From Paracoccus sediminis (lineage in GTDB: Bacteria > Pseudomonadota > Alphaproteobacteria > Rhodobacterales > Rhodobacteraceae): a stretch of DNA of 64,000 nucleotides. Position numbers and translations under genes: made by a program. Below are positions 18,037 through 27,306 of this stretch, piece by piece. Numbering within the stretch: position 1 is the stretch's first letter; the number at the start of each line of letters is the position of its first letter. The notes beneath the pieces are model-generated. The model saw only the letters and a list, made by a program, of their open reading frames with translations. It did no database searches and was not told the origin of the DNA. The stretch spans positions 34,928 to 98,927 of the forward strand of contig NZ_FZNM01000012.1 in the NCBI RefSeq assembly GCF_900188295.1. Reading direction: 5' to 3'.

Positions 18037-18708
18037 ATGCGCATTCTGGTGATCGAAGACGACCAAGAAACCGCAGATTACATCATTGCAGGCCTTCGGG
18101 AGACGGGGCACGCGGTGACGTCTGCGTCGGATGGCCGCGAGGGGATGCTGATCGCCCTGGACGGGGATTTCGATGCCATGGTCATGGATCGGATGCTGCC
18201 CCGCCTGGATGGCCTGTCCATTCTGTCCGCCGTGCGGGCAGCCGGCGTGACGACCCCGATCTTGATGCTCAGTGCCTTGGGCAAGGTTGACGACCGCATC
18301 AATGGATTACGCCGCGGTGCTGACGACTATCTGATAAAGCCGTTCTCTTTCGCCGAGCTGTCGGCGCGGCTGGACGCCCTTTTGCGCCGCCCGCCCTTGC
18401 GCGAGGAATCGGCTGAACTGCGGGTGGGTGATCTTGTCATTGATCTGATCGCGCAGAAAGTGTGGCGTGCCGAGCAACCGATCACGCTGCAATCGCGCGA
18501 ATACCGCCTGCTGTGCCATCTGGCGCGCAATGCGGGCCGCGTCATCACCCGCACGATGCTGCTGGAGAATGTCTGGGACTTCCATTTCGAGCCGGGCACG
18601 AACGTTGTCGAAACGCATATCAGCCGGCTTCGCGCCAAGGTGGACAAGCCCTTTCAAACACCGCTGATCCATACGGTGCGCGGGACAGGCTATTCGCTTC
18701 ATGCTTAG
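18037..18708 (+). CDS. OmpR/PhoB-family response regulator
   Basis: 223 aa. Receiver domain with acidic pair EDD (residues 7-9), phospho-acceptor D51 in VMDRMLPRLDG, and K101 in YLIKPFSF; C-terminal winged helix (about 125-223) with THISRLRAKVDKP recognition helix and HTVRGTGY wing. Stop overlaps the kinase start by 8 nt. With a GT39 transferase, DedA and GtrAB-like genes alongside, a PmrA-like role in envelope adaptation is plausible but not proved. Confidence 0.9.
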   Translation: MRILVIEDDQETADYIIAGLRETGHAVTSASDGREGMLIALDGDFDAMVMDRMLPRLDGLSILSAVRAAGVTTPILMLSALGKVDDRINGLRRGADDYLIKPFSFAELSARLDALLRRPPLREESAELRVGDLVIDLIAQKVWRAEQPITLQSREYRLLCHLARNAGRVITRTMLLENVWDFHFEPGTNVVETHISRLRAKVDKPFQTPLIHTVRGTGYSLHA

Positions 18709-20062
18709 GACATTCGCGCGACGGTTGCGGGGCGCCATAGCCTTGCGCCTTTCGTTGCAGTTCGCGCTGCTTTACGGCGTTTTGTCGGCGCTGATCTTTG
18801 CCGGGGCCTATCTGCTGGCGCGATACGAGGTTCATGACTGGATCAGCGACCAGATGCGCTCGGACGCCGAGGATTTGGCCCAGATCCAGAAGATGAAGGG
18901 CAATATGCAGGTGGTCTCGGTCGTCGAGGCCATGACGCAGGTCAACTTCGAAACCGGCCGGATCTATTTGCTGACTGATGCGGATGGCAGACGTCTTGCC
19001 GGCAATCTTGGCGAAATGCCTGAAACCTCGCTGGACTTCATCCTGGCCAGCGACCTGGATGTCGCAACGCGAACAGATGACGAGGTGTCAGGCTATTGGA
19101 TGCGGCGCGATACGCTTGGGGATCTGATCCTTTATCAGGGCACAAGCGATCACGTCATCTTCGAGATCACCGAGGCCTTGCTGATTGCCTTGGTTCTTGG
19201 GTTTGTTGCATTGGTGGTGATCGGTGCGATCGTGGGCGTTCGTGTCGGCCGCCTGACGGGCGATCGGGTCAGCGCCATTTCGGCAGCATTGGCGGCGGCG
19301 GGCAGGGGGGAAATGACGGCGCGTGTGCCCCCCGAGATCAGCCGGCCCAAAGATGATCTGGGTCAGGTCGCCGCAAGCGTCAACGACGCCCTAGCGCAGA
19401 TCACCGATCTGATGGAAGCCCAGGAAATGGTGACTGCCGAGGTGGCTCATAATTTGCGCACGCCGATGCAGCATCTGCGCCAGCGGATCGAAAAGCTGAG
19501 GGGCGTAGCAGCCGATGACCGCGCCGCGGCACTGCATGAGATAGACGACATTCTTCGGACCTTCCGGGCTCTTCTCTCCATTGCCGAACTTGATGGCCGC
19601 AAGACCCGTCCGGAAACGGCGCCGCTGGATCTTGGAGCATTGGTCCGCAACGTCGCCGAGACTTATGCACCCGTGACCGAGGATGTCGGCATTGCCCTGG
19701 TCCTGGACGTGCCCGACATCGGACCCACTCTGCGGGGGGATCGCGCCCTGCTGGTGCAGATGTTGGCAAATCTGATCGAGAACTCTGTCCATCACGCGAC
19801 GGGAGCGACCTACCTGCGCTTATCGGTCCAGAAAAAAGAGACCGAAGTTACCGTCGTGGCCGAAGATGACGGACCCGGTATCCCTGCAAAGGAAATCGAA
19901 GCCGTGTTCCGGCGCCTGCATCGCGTCAATCCTGCCAATGCCGGTTTCGGGATCGGGCTGGGCCTTGCCATGGTTCGGGCGATCGCGCGCGTCCACGGGG
20001 GTGACGCTCGGGCATCGGCAATAACGGGCGGAACGAGGATCGAGGTCGGGTTGAGGTCATGA
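18701..20062 (+). CDS. Two-component sensor histidine kinase
   Basis: 453 aa. N-terminal membrane segment about residues 20-42, a periplasmic sensor of about 120 aa, second membrane segment about 165-185, HAMP, then HisKA with phospho-acceptor H250 in EVAHNLRTPMQHL (Asn replaces the common Glu after His), and HATPase motifs NLIENSVHHA (N box), DDGPGIP (G1) and GLGLAMVRAI (G2). Cognate kinase of the preceding regulator, with coupled translation. Signal unknown; the periplasmic domain has no recognised fold by eye. Confidence 0.9.
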   Translation: MLRTFARRLRGAIALRLSLQFALLYGVLSALIFAGAYLLARYEVHDWISDQMRSDAEDLAQIQKMKGNMQVVSVVEAMTQVNFETGRIYLLTDADGRRLAGNLGEMPETSLDFILASDLDVATRTDDEVSGYWMRRDTLGDLILYQGTSDHVIFEITEALLIALVLGFVALVVIGAIVGVRVGRLTGDRVSAISAALAAAGRGEMTARVPPEISRPKDDLGQVAASVNDALAQITDLMEAQEMVTAEVAHNLRTPMQHLRQRIEKLRGVAADDRAAALHEIDDILRTFRALLSIAELDGRKTRPETAPLDLGALVRNVAETYAPVTEDVGIALVLDVPDIGPTLRGDRALLVQMLANLIENSVHHATGATYLRLSVQKKETEVTVVAEDDGPGIPAKEIEAVFRRLHRVNPANAGFGIGLGLAMVRAIARVHGGDARASAITGGTRIEVGLRS

Positions 20063-20099
20063 TCGACCAGGATTGAACCCCTCGATCCAGTTCGCAGCA

Positions 20100-20620
20100 A
20101 GGAGCCTGCAACGGTCTTTATCACCTGAGGCCCGAGGACCGCGGGGCAAGGTTCGTCCGGGTGCCGCCGGTCGCATCAGGTCGTGCCGAAACGCTTTCGC
20201 GCGTGTTCGGCAGCCCCTGATCCGGATCGTCGAGGAGATGCGGGCGCTTGGCTGCAAGGGTGAAGCCGGCCTCGGCCGTTCGGCTGCGTTGTGCGAGGCG
20301 GGGCATCGGGGCGGCCTGACCGCCGAGGCCCTTATCGTCGGGCGAAATGCCCCGGCCGTCGGCTTGACGCTTTCCACCGATGCCCAGACCTTGATGAGGG
20401 CGCCATCGACCAAGAGGCGATCGTCCGACAGGAGCGGCGCGACCTCGCATAGGCCAGGATCGCCGCCATGACCTTGCGCGACATCTTGGTCACAAACAGC
20501 CGGTCGCGGTTCTTGCGGAACTTGGTTGGCATCCGGGCAGGGTTCATCGATCCCGACCCCGGCAACCCAACGCAACAGCAGGTCATGGAATACGTCAGTG
20601 CCGCGCAGAGCCGATTGCGC
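20100..20620 (-). pseudogene. Decayed IS5/IS1182-type transposase remnant
   Basis: Pieces of a transposase appear in changing minus-strand frames: FHDLLLRWVAGVGIDEP, then FRKNRDRLFVTKMSRKVMAA one frame away, then EVAPLLSDDRLLVDGALIKVWASV, then DDKGLGG and LLDDPDQG in a third. This order (RWFVGLGID.., KNRDRLL.., F-x-VDGT-x-VKAWAS.., later TDPDARL) is the N-terminal to middle part of IS1182/IS5-like transposases. At least three frameshifts and no complete C-terminus, so it is dead. Terminal inverted repeats were not found. Exact limits are approximate. Confidence 0.6.
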
Positions 20621-20935
20621 GATTGCACACGGCAATGGCCGCGCTGCGAGACGAGAGCCGGCGGGTTGCGAGCGAAAAAGGATAACCCGATCCGGCCGCG
20701 GAATGCAGGGCTTGCGGATCGGGCCCCGCGACAAAGGAACTCGGGGCGATTTCTGCAATACCGGCGGAGGCAAACCCGGCCACCCCCGGACCCGGCCGCG
20801 GGGCTCGTCACCGTGATCGTGGCGCCCGACCGGGCCTGGACCCATCTGCCATTCGGCAGGCAGGCATCGGCCCGAAGGAAAGGATCGTCCGACGCCCAGC
20901 ATGGTCATGTCCCTGGATCGTCGCCGAGCGGCCGG
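20621..20935. other. Intergenic region, no gene supported
   Basis: Lies between the transposase remnant and the stop of the ABC ATPase gene. No frame here has a recognised product, and no terminator with a T-run was noticed downstream of the ATPase gene. It may include further decayed IS sequence. Confidence 0.4.
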
Positions 20936-22024
20936 TCAGGCCTTGGCAAAGACATGCGCGTGCTGGGGTTGCCAGCGGACGTGCAGCGCGTCCCCTTGCC
21001 GCACCTGGCCCATCATCGGATGGCCAAAGTTCATTCGCACCGACAGCACCTCGCCCCAGCCGGTTCGGGCCGAGACGGTGCTGCTGTTGCCAAGAAAGGT
21101 CACATCCTCGACGGTAACCGGAAGCGAGGCGCCAGAGAGACCGGGCTGGGCGGTCAGTTCGATCCGTTCGGGACGCAGCATCAGTTCCGCCTTGCCGCCC
21201 GCAAGGCCCGTTCCGTGCATGGGGATATCAGCCAGGACGGTGCCATCCGCGAAACGCAGGCTGGCCCGACCGGCGCCGATCGCAACCAGATCACCGGCCA
21301 GGAAGGCGCTGTTGCCGATGAAGTCGGCCACGAAATGCGTGGCCGGGCTGGCATAGAGTTCCGGGCCGGTGCCGACCTGCTCGATCTTGCCCGTGTTGAA
21401 TACCGCGATGCGGTCCGACAGGCGCAGCGCCTCCTCCTGGTCATGGGTGACATACAGGATGGTCACGCCGGTCTGCTGGTGGATGCGGCGGATCTCGTGC
21501 TGGATTTCCTCGCGCAGCTTCTTGTCCAGGGCCGACAGCGGCTCGTCCATCAAAAGGACCGGCGGATCATAGACAAGGGCGCGGGCCAGGGCCACGCGCT
21601 GTTGCTGCCCGCCGGACATATGGGCGGGCATCCGGTCCTCGAATCCGTCCAGGCGCACGAGGGACAGCGCGCGGCGCACCTTGGCCGCGATCTCGGCCTG
21701 CGGCGCGCGGCGCACGCGCAGGGGAAAAGCCACGTTTTCGCCCACCGACAGATGCGGAAACAGCGTGTATCGCTGAAAGACCATGCCGATGTTGCGCTTG
21801 TGGGACGGGGTTTGCAGGATCGACCGGCCGCGCAGGCGGATGTCGCCTGCCGTCGGATCCTGGAACCCGGCCAGGATATACAGCGTCGTGGACTTGCCCG
21901 AACCCGACGGCCCGAGAAACGTCATGAATTCCCCTTCCGCGATTTCCAGTTCGACGTGATCGGTCGCGACCACCTCGCCAAAGGTCTTGCGGATGCCGTT
22001 GATATGCAGATACGGGCTGCTCAT
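20936..22024 (-). CDS. PotA-like ABC transporter ATP-binding protein
   Basis: 362 aa. Walker [23 protein letters not shown], signature MSGGQQQR, Walker B VLLMDEP, H-loop THDQEEAL, then a TOBE regulatory domain from about residue 240 (LMLRPERI). Matches ATPases of spermidine/putrescine-type (PotABCD) importers. Start at 22024 overlaps the permease stop by 4 nt. The rest of the transporter is upstream; the binding-protein gene is split by a mobile element, so this ATPase now lacks an intact partner in the operon and may also have lost its promoter. Confidence 0.9.
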   Translation of the reverse strand: MSSPYLHINGIRKTFGEVVATDHVELEIAEGEFMTFLGPSGSGKSTTLYILAGFQDPTAGDIRLRGRSILQTPSHKRNIGMVFQRYTLFPHLSVGENVAFPLRVRRAPQAEIAAKVRRALSLVRLDGFEDRMPAHMSGGQQQRVALARALVYDPPVLLMDEPLSALDKKLREEIQHEIRRIHQQTGVTILYVTHDQEEALRLSDRIAVFNTGKIEQVGTGPELYASPATHFVADFIGNSAFLAGDLVAIGAGRASLRFADGTVLADIPMHGTGLAGGKAELMLRPERIELTAQPGLSGASLPVTVEDVTFLGNSSTVSARTGWGEVLSVRMNFGHPMMGQVRQGDALHVRWQPQHAHVFAKA

Positions 22025-22821
22025 CGGGATTTGCCTTTGCGGATCAGGGCGGCCACGATCATCAGCAGGATGGTCAGGGCCACAAGAAGGGTCGAGGCGG
22101 CGGCGATCACCGGGGTCAGATCCTGGCGCAGCGTGGTCCAGACCTTGACCGGCAGGGTTTGCAGCGTGGGCGAGGCCATGAAGATCGCCAGCACGACCTC
22201 GTCCCAGGAAATGAGAAACGAGAAGATTGCGGCCGAAAACAGGCCGTGGCTGATGGCGGGCAGGGTGACGCGGAACCGCGCCTCCCACGGGCTGGCGCCG
22301 CACAGGATCGCCGCGTCCTCGATGGAGGGATCAAAGGTCTCCAGCGCGCCGGATATGGTGATGATCGAGAACGGTAGCGCCACGATCAGATGGGCGATGA
22401 CGAAACCCGCCAGCGTGCCGTTCAGCCCCAGCCGCAGGAACGCCGCGTAAAGGGCCACGGCGATGATGACCACCGGCAGGACCATCGGCGTCAGGAAGAA
22501 GGCCCGCAGGACCGCCCTTCCGCGGAACGTGCCGCGGGTCAGCGCCAGCGAGGCGAGCAGCCCCAGGACGACCGACAGCACCATCACGATCAGCGCGATC
22601 CTGGCCGAGGTCCAGGCAGCCGCCAGCCAGCGCGGATCGGCGAACAGTTCGCCGTACCATTTCAGCGTCCAGTTTTGGGGCGGAAAGATCAGCCAGCGGG
22701 AATCGCCAAAGGACAGGGCGACGATGAACAGGATCGGCAGCAGCAGAAACAGGGCCATCAGCGCGCAGACCGCCGACAGGATCCATTTCCAGGCACCAAG
22801 CTTGTCGAAGTCGAGCAGCAT
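22021..22821 (-). CDS. PotC-like ABC transporter permease
   Basis: 266 aa with about six membrane segments and the permease motif EDAAILCGASPWEARFRVTL. The start at 22821 shares its last base-pair context with the stop of the other permease gene (TGATG), indicating translational coupling. Second permease of the interrupted PotABCD-like importer. Longer upstream frame belongs to the overlapping first permease and is not used. Confidence 0.9.
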   Translation of the reverse strand: MLLDFDKLGAWKWILSAVCALMALFLLLPILFIVALSFGDSRWLIFPPQNWTLKWYGELFADPRWLAAAWTSARIALIVMVLSVVLGLLASLALTRGTFRGRAVLRAFFLTPMVLPVVIIAVALYAAFLRLGLNGTLAGFVIAHLIVALPFSIITISGALETFDPSIEDAAILCGASPWEARFRVTLPAISHGLFSAAIFSFLISWDEVVLAIFMASPTLQTLPVKVWTTLRQDLTPVIAAASTLLVALTILLMIVAALIRKGKSR

Positions 22822-23657
22822 CAGCGGACCTCCGTGCCGAAGACGCGCAGTTGCACGGCATAGATCGCCAGGGTGATGACCAGCAGCACGAAGGCCGCGG
22901 CCCCGCCCATGCCCCAGTTCACAAGGCTCTGGACCTGCTGCACGATCAGTTCGGCCACCATCATGTTCGATGTGCCGCCCAGCAGCGCCGGCGTGACGAA
23001 ATAGCCCAGCGACATGACGAAGACCATCAGCGCCCCCGACGCGATGCCCGGCGCGGCCAGAGGCAACAGAACCCGGCGCAGGGCCTGCCCACGGGTCGCG
23101 CCGCACAGGGCTGCGGCTTGCAGGACGGCAGGATCGATCTTGCGGATCACCCCATACAGCGGCAGGATCATGAAGGGCAGCATGATATAGACCATGCCGA
23201 TCGTGACGCCGACCAGGTTGTTGGTCAACTGCAACGGCCGGTCGGTCAGCCCGATGCCCATCAGGATCCGGTTCACCAGGCCCGTCTGTTGCAGCAGCAC
23301 CATCCAGGCATAGGTGCGTGCCAGCAGGTTGGTCCACATCGACAGCAGGATGATGGCAAAGATCACGCTGGACAGGCGCGGTGGCATGATGGCCAGCGCC
23401 CAGGACACCGGAAAGGCGATCAGCACCGTAATCAGCGTCACCACGGCCGACACCATGAAGGTGTTGAGAAAGATCTGTAGATAGGTCGCCGAGCCCAGCA
23501 GCGTCCTGTAATTGTGCAGGCCCAGCTCCGGTTCGGTGATGGACCGGCTCAGCAGGGCCGCAACGGGGATGACGAAAAAGGCCAGAAGCAGAAGCAATGC
23601 CGGCAAGGCCGTGCCAAGCCCCGAACCGCGTCGCGCAGGCGAAAAGAAGGACAGCAT
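22821..23657 (-). CDS. PotB-like ABC transporter permease
   Basis: 278 aa, six or so spans, with the EAA-type loop AALCGATRGQALRRVLLP. It is the first permease after the C-terminal piece of the binding-protein gene (64 nt away). The transposon insertion about 280 nt upstream separates it from the original operon promoter, which lay beyond 53 kb; expression would now need readthrough out of the element's left end or a new promoter. Confidence 0.9.
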   Translation of the reverse strand: MLSFFSPARRGSGLGTALPALLLLLAFFVIPVAALLSRSITEPELGLHNYRTLLGSATYLQIFLNTFMVSAVVTLITVLIAFPVSWALAIMPPRLSSVIFAIILLSMWTNLLARTYAWMVLLQQTGLVNRILMGIGLTDRPLQLTNNLVGVTIGMVYIMLPFMILPLYGVIRKIDPAVLQAAALCGATRGQALRRVLLPLAAPGIASGALMVFVMSLGYFVTPALLGGTSNMMVAELIVQQVQSLVNWGMGGAAAFVLLVITLAIYAVQLRVFGTEVR

Positions 23658-23721
23658 GGGGGATCACCTTTCGCGAATGGGACGGCGGCCCGATGCCGGG
23701 CCTCCGGTCGCGTCACCGGCC

Positions 23722-23937
23722 CTATTCAGCCTGCCAAACATACCAGCGGGTGCCGATCTCGTCGCGGTGTTCGGCCCAATAGGCCATGTCGGCGTTGATC
23801 TGGGTCGCCGTCTGGCTGTCGGGCAAGGTCTTGCGGATCTCTGCGTCCATCAGGTCCGCCGAGCCGGTGTTGATCGGGGCATAGCCGGTATTGGCGGCGA
23901 AATCCGTCTGGGCCTGGGCGCTCGTCGCCTCGCTGTT
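23722..23937 (-). pseudogene. C-terminal half of a PotD-like binding protein, split by the mobile element
   Basis: Translating the minus strand from 23937 gives NSEATSAQAQTDFAANTGYA, then PINTGSADLMDAEIRKTLPD and, at the end, INADMAYWAEHRDEIG and RWYVWQAE followed by TAG. This is the typical C-terminus of PotD-like ABC binding proteins, 71 codons long and without a start. The missing N-terminal 268 residues are at 47555-48358. Joining them through the 6-bp core restores a 341-aa protein in frame, the usual family length. Confidence 0.88.
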
Positions 23938-23943
23938 ACGTGG
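23938..23943. other. Left junction core of the mobile element
   Basis: ACGTGG between the C-terminal half of the binding-protein gene and the element. Read on the gene's strand it is CCACGT, replacing the two codons TATGTG that the other junction carries. In a Tn554-type exchange one end keeps the target core and the other gets the core brought by the circle; this end would hold the incoming one. Confidence 0.5.
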
Positions 23944-24001
23944 AATAGCCAGACGACGAGTCGGTTTCTTTCTGGTATTATTTCAGTGCGGAGGTGTGCC
24001 C

Positions 24002-25042
24002 ATGTCTCAGCAGTCGACAACCCGCGCAGACATTCATGTCGACGGTTGGATCGCCCTGCAGACAGATCTGGGCAAGGCGCCCAACACCGTCGCGGCCTAT
24101 GCCAGAGGAATTACCGACTTCGCAGCATTCTGCCGCGTGCAGGGCGTCGATCCGCTTGATGTTCGCAGAGGTATCATCGCGGCGTATCTCGCTGACCTGC
24201 ATACCCGCCCCCCGGGGGGCGGGTATGCAGGTCAAGTCGGCAGTTTGCCTGCCTCACCCCGTCAGCCGTCGAATGCGTCGCTGCGGCACAGACTGACGAT
24301 CATTCGACTGTTCTATGATCACCTTGTGGAAGAGGGTGTACGCGCAACAAACCCTGTGGCTCGAGGACGCAGGGGTGCCTTTGACGGGGGACGTCATCGC
24401 GGTGAACGCGGGTTGGTACGGGTTCATCGCGTGCTTCCCTGGATCCCTTCGGAGGGGCAGTGGGGCGCCATTCTCAAAGCGGCCCGTACTGAGCCAGTCC
24501 GCAACCGCCTCATGCTCGCGCTCGCCTATGACTGCGCCCTACGGCGTGAGGAGTTGTGTGCACTGGACACGTCAGACATGGACCCCTCGCATCGGTTGGT
24601 GACGATCCGGGCTGAGACGACAAAGACCAAGGCCGGGCGCGTCGTACCGTACTCTGCCGTTACAGGGGAGTTGCTTGCCGCCTATCTCCCCGAACGCCGC
24701 ACGCTAAGCCGTGCCAGGGGGCCGCTGTTTCTTTCCACTTCGCCGCGCAACCGAGCAATGCCTATCAGTAAGTGGACATGGTCGAAGGTCGTACATGCCC
24801 TGGGTTCCCGCGCAGGCGAGCCAAAGCTTGGTACGCACACGATGCGGCATTTGTGCCTGACCGACCTGGCGCGGGTAGGCTGGGACATACACGAGATTGC
24901 CCGCTTTGCCGGTCACCGGAGCATTCAGTCTACGCTTCTCTACATCCATCTCAGCGCGCGCGACCTGTCAGCTAAATTCGCTGCGACTGCGGCCGAACTG
25001 CACGAAGCGCGACTAGCCTCCATCACGGATACACCCCGATGA
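24002..25042 (+). CDS. Tyrosine recombinase, TnpA-like
   Basis: 346 aa from the ATG with GGAGGT 8-13 nt upstream; a longer frame from 23891 would run into the interrupted gene. Phage-integrase catalytic domain with RREELCAL (first Arg), HTMRHLCLTDLARVGW (His and second Arg), GHRSIQSTLLYIH (His and the nucleophilic Tyr). N-terminal SAM-like core-binding domain from residue 10. A perfect 40-bp palindrome inside the coding sequence (residues about 65-78) adds a Pro/Gly-rich stretch unlike homologues, and the next 60 residues look poorly conserved, so activity is uncertain. TGA overlaps the tnpB ATG by 4 nt. Confidence 0.82.
   Translation: MSQQSTTRADIHVDGWIALQTDLGKAPNTVAAYARGITDFAAFCRVQGVDPLDVRRGIIAAYLADLHTRPPGGGYAGQVGSLPASPRQPSNASLRHRLTIIRLFYDHLVEEGVRATNPVARGRRGAFDGGRHRGERGLVRVHRVLPWIPSEGQWGAILKAARTEPVRNRLMLALAYDCALRREELCALDTSDMDPSHRLVTIRAETTKTKAGRVVPYSAVTGELLAAYLPERRTLSRARGPLFLSTSPRNRAMPISKWTWSKVVHALGSRAGEPKLGTHTMRHLCLTDLARVGWDIHEIARFAGHRSIQSTLLYIHLSARDLSAKFAATAAELHEARLASITDTPR
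24194..24233. repeat. Perfect 40-bp palindrome inside tnpA
   Basis: Bases 24194-24213 and 24214-24233 are exact reverse complements with no spacer (arm begins GACCTGCATACCCG and the centre is CCCCCCGGGGGG). It lies in the tnpA coding sequence and keeps the frame open. Nothing like it is expected in a recombinase gene; it could be a small inserted palindromic repeat, a recombination relic or a sequencing/assembly fold-back. Confidence 0.85.
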
Positions 25043-27306
25043 GCGCGGTTCCTGACGGGCTGGCGCCGTCGAACCCCGCATTCTGGGAACTCATTCTGCC
25101 TCCTGATTGCTCGACTGAACTCTCAAAGCCTGAACATAGGGCCCTGGACGCGTTGAAACGGCTCTTTGCTGAGCGCCATCGGCATTGGCCACGAACCGTG
25201 CGTGCTGATCTTCAAAGGCTTCTATTGCCCCTCGAAGCGGCTCTTGATCGCATGAACGCGGCACCCGCCCCGCGGAACTCCGCAATCCGCGTCGTGACAC
25301 AGGAGTTGATCGGACGGCGGCACGCCTATTGGGCGTGGTCGCAGGACGAGTGGCAGGACGTGTTGGCACCATCTGAAGGCGCTTTCCATAAGCGCAACGG
25401 CTGCCACGGCAACTGCAGGCAATACGTGATGGCTCTCGCGTATCGTCTTGGCAGTTTCGACCGCTTGGAGCAGATCGGGACGTTCTATCAGTATCGCTTG
25501 GCGCTCAAGGTGTTCGGCCGCGAGGAGGTCGAGGCGGCGGGCAAGCGAGTGCGCGATGAGATGCGCTCCGTCGGCCTCAGGGCAGAGGTTCCCTGTGGGC
25601 TGAAGCAGGCTCTCTACTCCGCGCTGCTCTATCAAAGATCGGGCCGCCTTGAAGACATCACCGTAGAAACGATGCGCCGCGTCGCGTCCAGCAAATTGGG
25701 CAGCACACGCACAGGCACTGCAGCGCTCTCGCGCGTCCTGGCACGCCTCGGAATCATCGAGACGGGGTTCTGCCTTTGGCAGGAAGACAGGCGACGTCCG
25801 CCCAACGAGCGACAAGCGTCTACGGACGTCCCGGACGAGTGGCTGAGTTGGTGTGATCGCTGGCGCACGACCGCAACCCTCGCACCCTCCTCGGTGACGA
25901 GCACCTATTATGGTATTCTCAAGTGTGGCCGCTGGCTTGGTGACCGGCATGCAGATATTCGCTCGCCAACCCAATGGGATCGGTCCCTGGCCCTCGAATA
26001 TGCCGCAGCCGCAATGAAGATGCGGATCGGAGACTGGGCGGCGCCCTTCGGTGCAGCCGCTGGCCGTATGGGAGAGCCTCTAAAACCAGCCGCGATCGCG
26101 GCACACCTGCGGTGCGTACGGGCATTTTTCTCCGACCTTCAGGAGTGGGAGTGGATTGCACCCCGGTTCGCCCCGGCTCAGACACTTGTGCCGTCGCGGG
26201 CCATACTGGCGAAGATCGGACCGGCACCGCGGGTTATTGCCGACGACATCTGGGCCAAGCTGATCTGGGCTGCTCTCAACTTGACAGAGAACGACCTTCG
26301 GGATCGATCAAAGCGCAGGGGCTGGGCGGACCAACCACTCCGTTACCCCGTTGCCATGGTACGGGCGATTGCGATCCTGTGGCTGTTCGGCGGCCTGCGG
26401 CGCGACGAAATTCACCGCATGCGGGTCGGTGCGATCCGCTGGTCGCCCATGCCGGACGATCATGACGCGTCCCCAGTATGCCTGCTTGACGTTCCAGTCA
26501 ACAAAACCAGCCGTGCCTTCACCAAACCGGTGGACCCGATCGTTGGAACAGCGATCGAAGCGTGGGAGGCCGAACGACTTCCCCACCCTCGGGAGGTGGA
26601 CGTCAAGACTGGCGAGCGGGTCGACTGGCTTTTTGTTCATAAGGGGCGGCGGGTGGCCGCTGCTTATATCAATCGCTCTCTCATTCCCCTCTTATGCGCC
26701 AAAGCAGGCGTGCCCGAAACAGATGCACGGGGTCGGATTACGAGTCACCGCGCTCGCGCCACGATCGCCACGCAGCTCTTCAACGCCAAAGAGCCTTTGT
26801 CGCTGTTCGAACTGCAGGCCTGGCTCGGCCACGCCTCACCGCAAGCCACCCAGTACTACGCGGCCATCACGCCGACGAAGTTGGCGCGCTCCTTTGACCG
26901 CGCCGGCTATTTCGAGCGGAACGTCCGTACGATCGAGGTCCTGATTGATCAGGCGGCGCAGCGGACCCGCGGCGACGGACCGTCGAAACCCTGGCAGTAT
27001 TACGACCTCGGGCATGGCTACTGCACCTATGATTTCTTCGATCAGTGCGCGCACCGAATGGCCTGCGCCAAATGCTCATTCTATCAGCCAAAGGCCTCTG
27101 CGCGCATGCAGGCGTTGGAGGCGGGCGGGAACCTCAAGCGGATGCTGCAGGAAATCCCCCTGACCGACACCGAACGAGACGCAGTCGAGGACGGCGCGCG
27201 GATGATGGACATACTCGCCGCTGGCCTCGAACAGGTGCCGGCGCCAGACGGGCGTACACGCCAGCAGATCGAGGCCAGCGGCGAGGGGTGGGAATCCCAA
27301 GCATGA
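25039..27306 (+). CDS. Large tyrosine recombinase, TnpB-like
   Basis: 755 aa, longer than the 630 aa of Tn554 TnpB. C-terminal integrase domain: GLRRDEIHRMRVG (first Arg), SHRARATIATQLF (His-x-Arg), WLGHASPQATQYYAAI (His and Tyr nucleophile). After it comes a Cys-rich tail (HRMACAKCSFYQPKA, with CTYDFFDQC before it) that resembles a zinc-binding end. Translation is coupled to tnpA. Two co-transcribed integrases of unequal size at one end of an element are the hallmark of Tn554-type transposons, which need both for transposition. Confidence 0.85.
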   Translation: MSAVPDGLAPSNPAFWELILPPDCSTELSKPEHRALDALKRLFAERHRHWPRTVRADLQRLLLPLEAALDRMNAAPAPRNSAIRVVTQELIGRRHAYWAWSQDEWQDVLAPSEGAFHKRNGCHGNCRQYVMALAYRLGSFDRLEQIGTFYQYRLALKVFGREEVEAAGKRVRDEMRSVGLRAEVPCGLKQALYSALLYQRSGRLEDITVETMRRVASSKLGSTRTGTAALSRVLARLGIIETGFCLWQEDRRRPPNERQASTDVPDEWLSWCDRWRTTATLAPSSVTSTYYGILKCGRWLGDRHADIRSPTQWDRSLALEYAAAAMKMRIGDWAAPFGAAAGRMGEPLKPAAIAAHLRCVRAFFSDLQEWEWIAPRFAPAQTLVPSRAILAKIGPAPRVIADDIWAKLIWAALNLTENDLRDRSKRRGWADQPLRYPVAMVRAIAILWLFGGLRRDEIHRMRVGAIRWSPMPDDHDASPVCLLDVPVNKTSRAFTKPVDPIVGTAIEAWEAERLPHPREVDVKTGERVDWLFVHKGRRVAAAYINRSLIPLLCAKAGVPETDARGRITSHRARATIATQLFNAKEPLSLFELQAWLGHASPQATQYYAAITPTKLARSFDRAGYFERNVRTIEVLIDQAAQRTRGDGPSKPWQYYDLGHGYCTYDFFDQCAHRMACAKCSFYQPKASARMQALEAGGNLKRMLQEIPLTDTERDAVEDGARMMDILAAGLEQVPAPDGRTRQQIEASGEGWESQA

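Noticed and set aside
20468..22450. 660-aa plus-strand frame across the ABC ATPase region
   Set aside because: It is the antisense of a clear PotA-like gene with all ATPase motifs; composition is typical of high-GC antisense frames.
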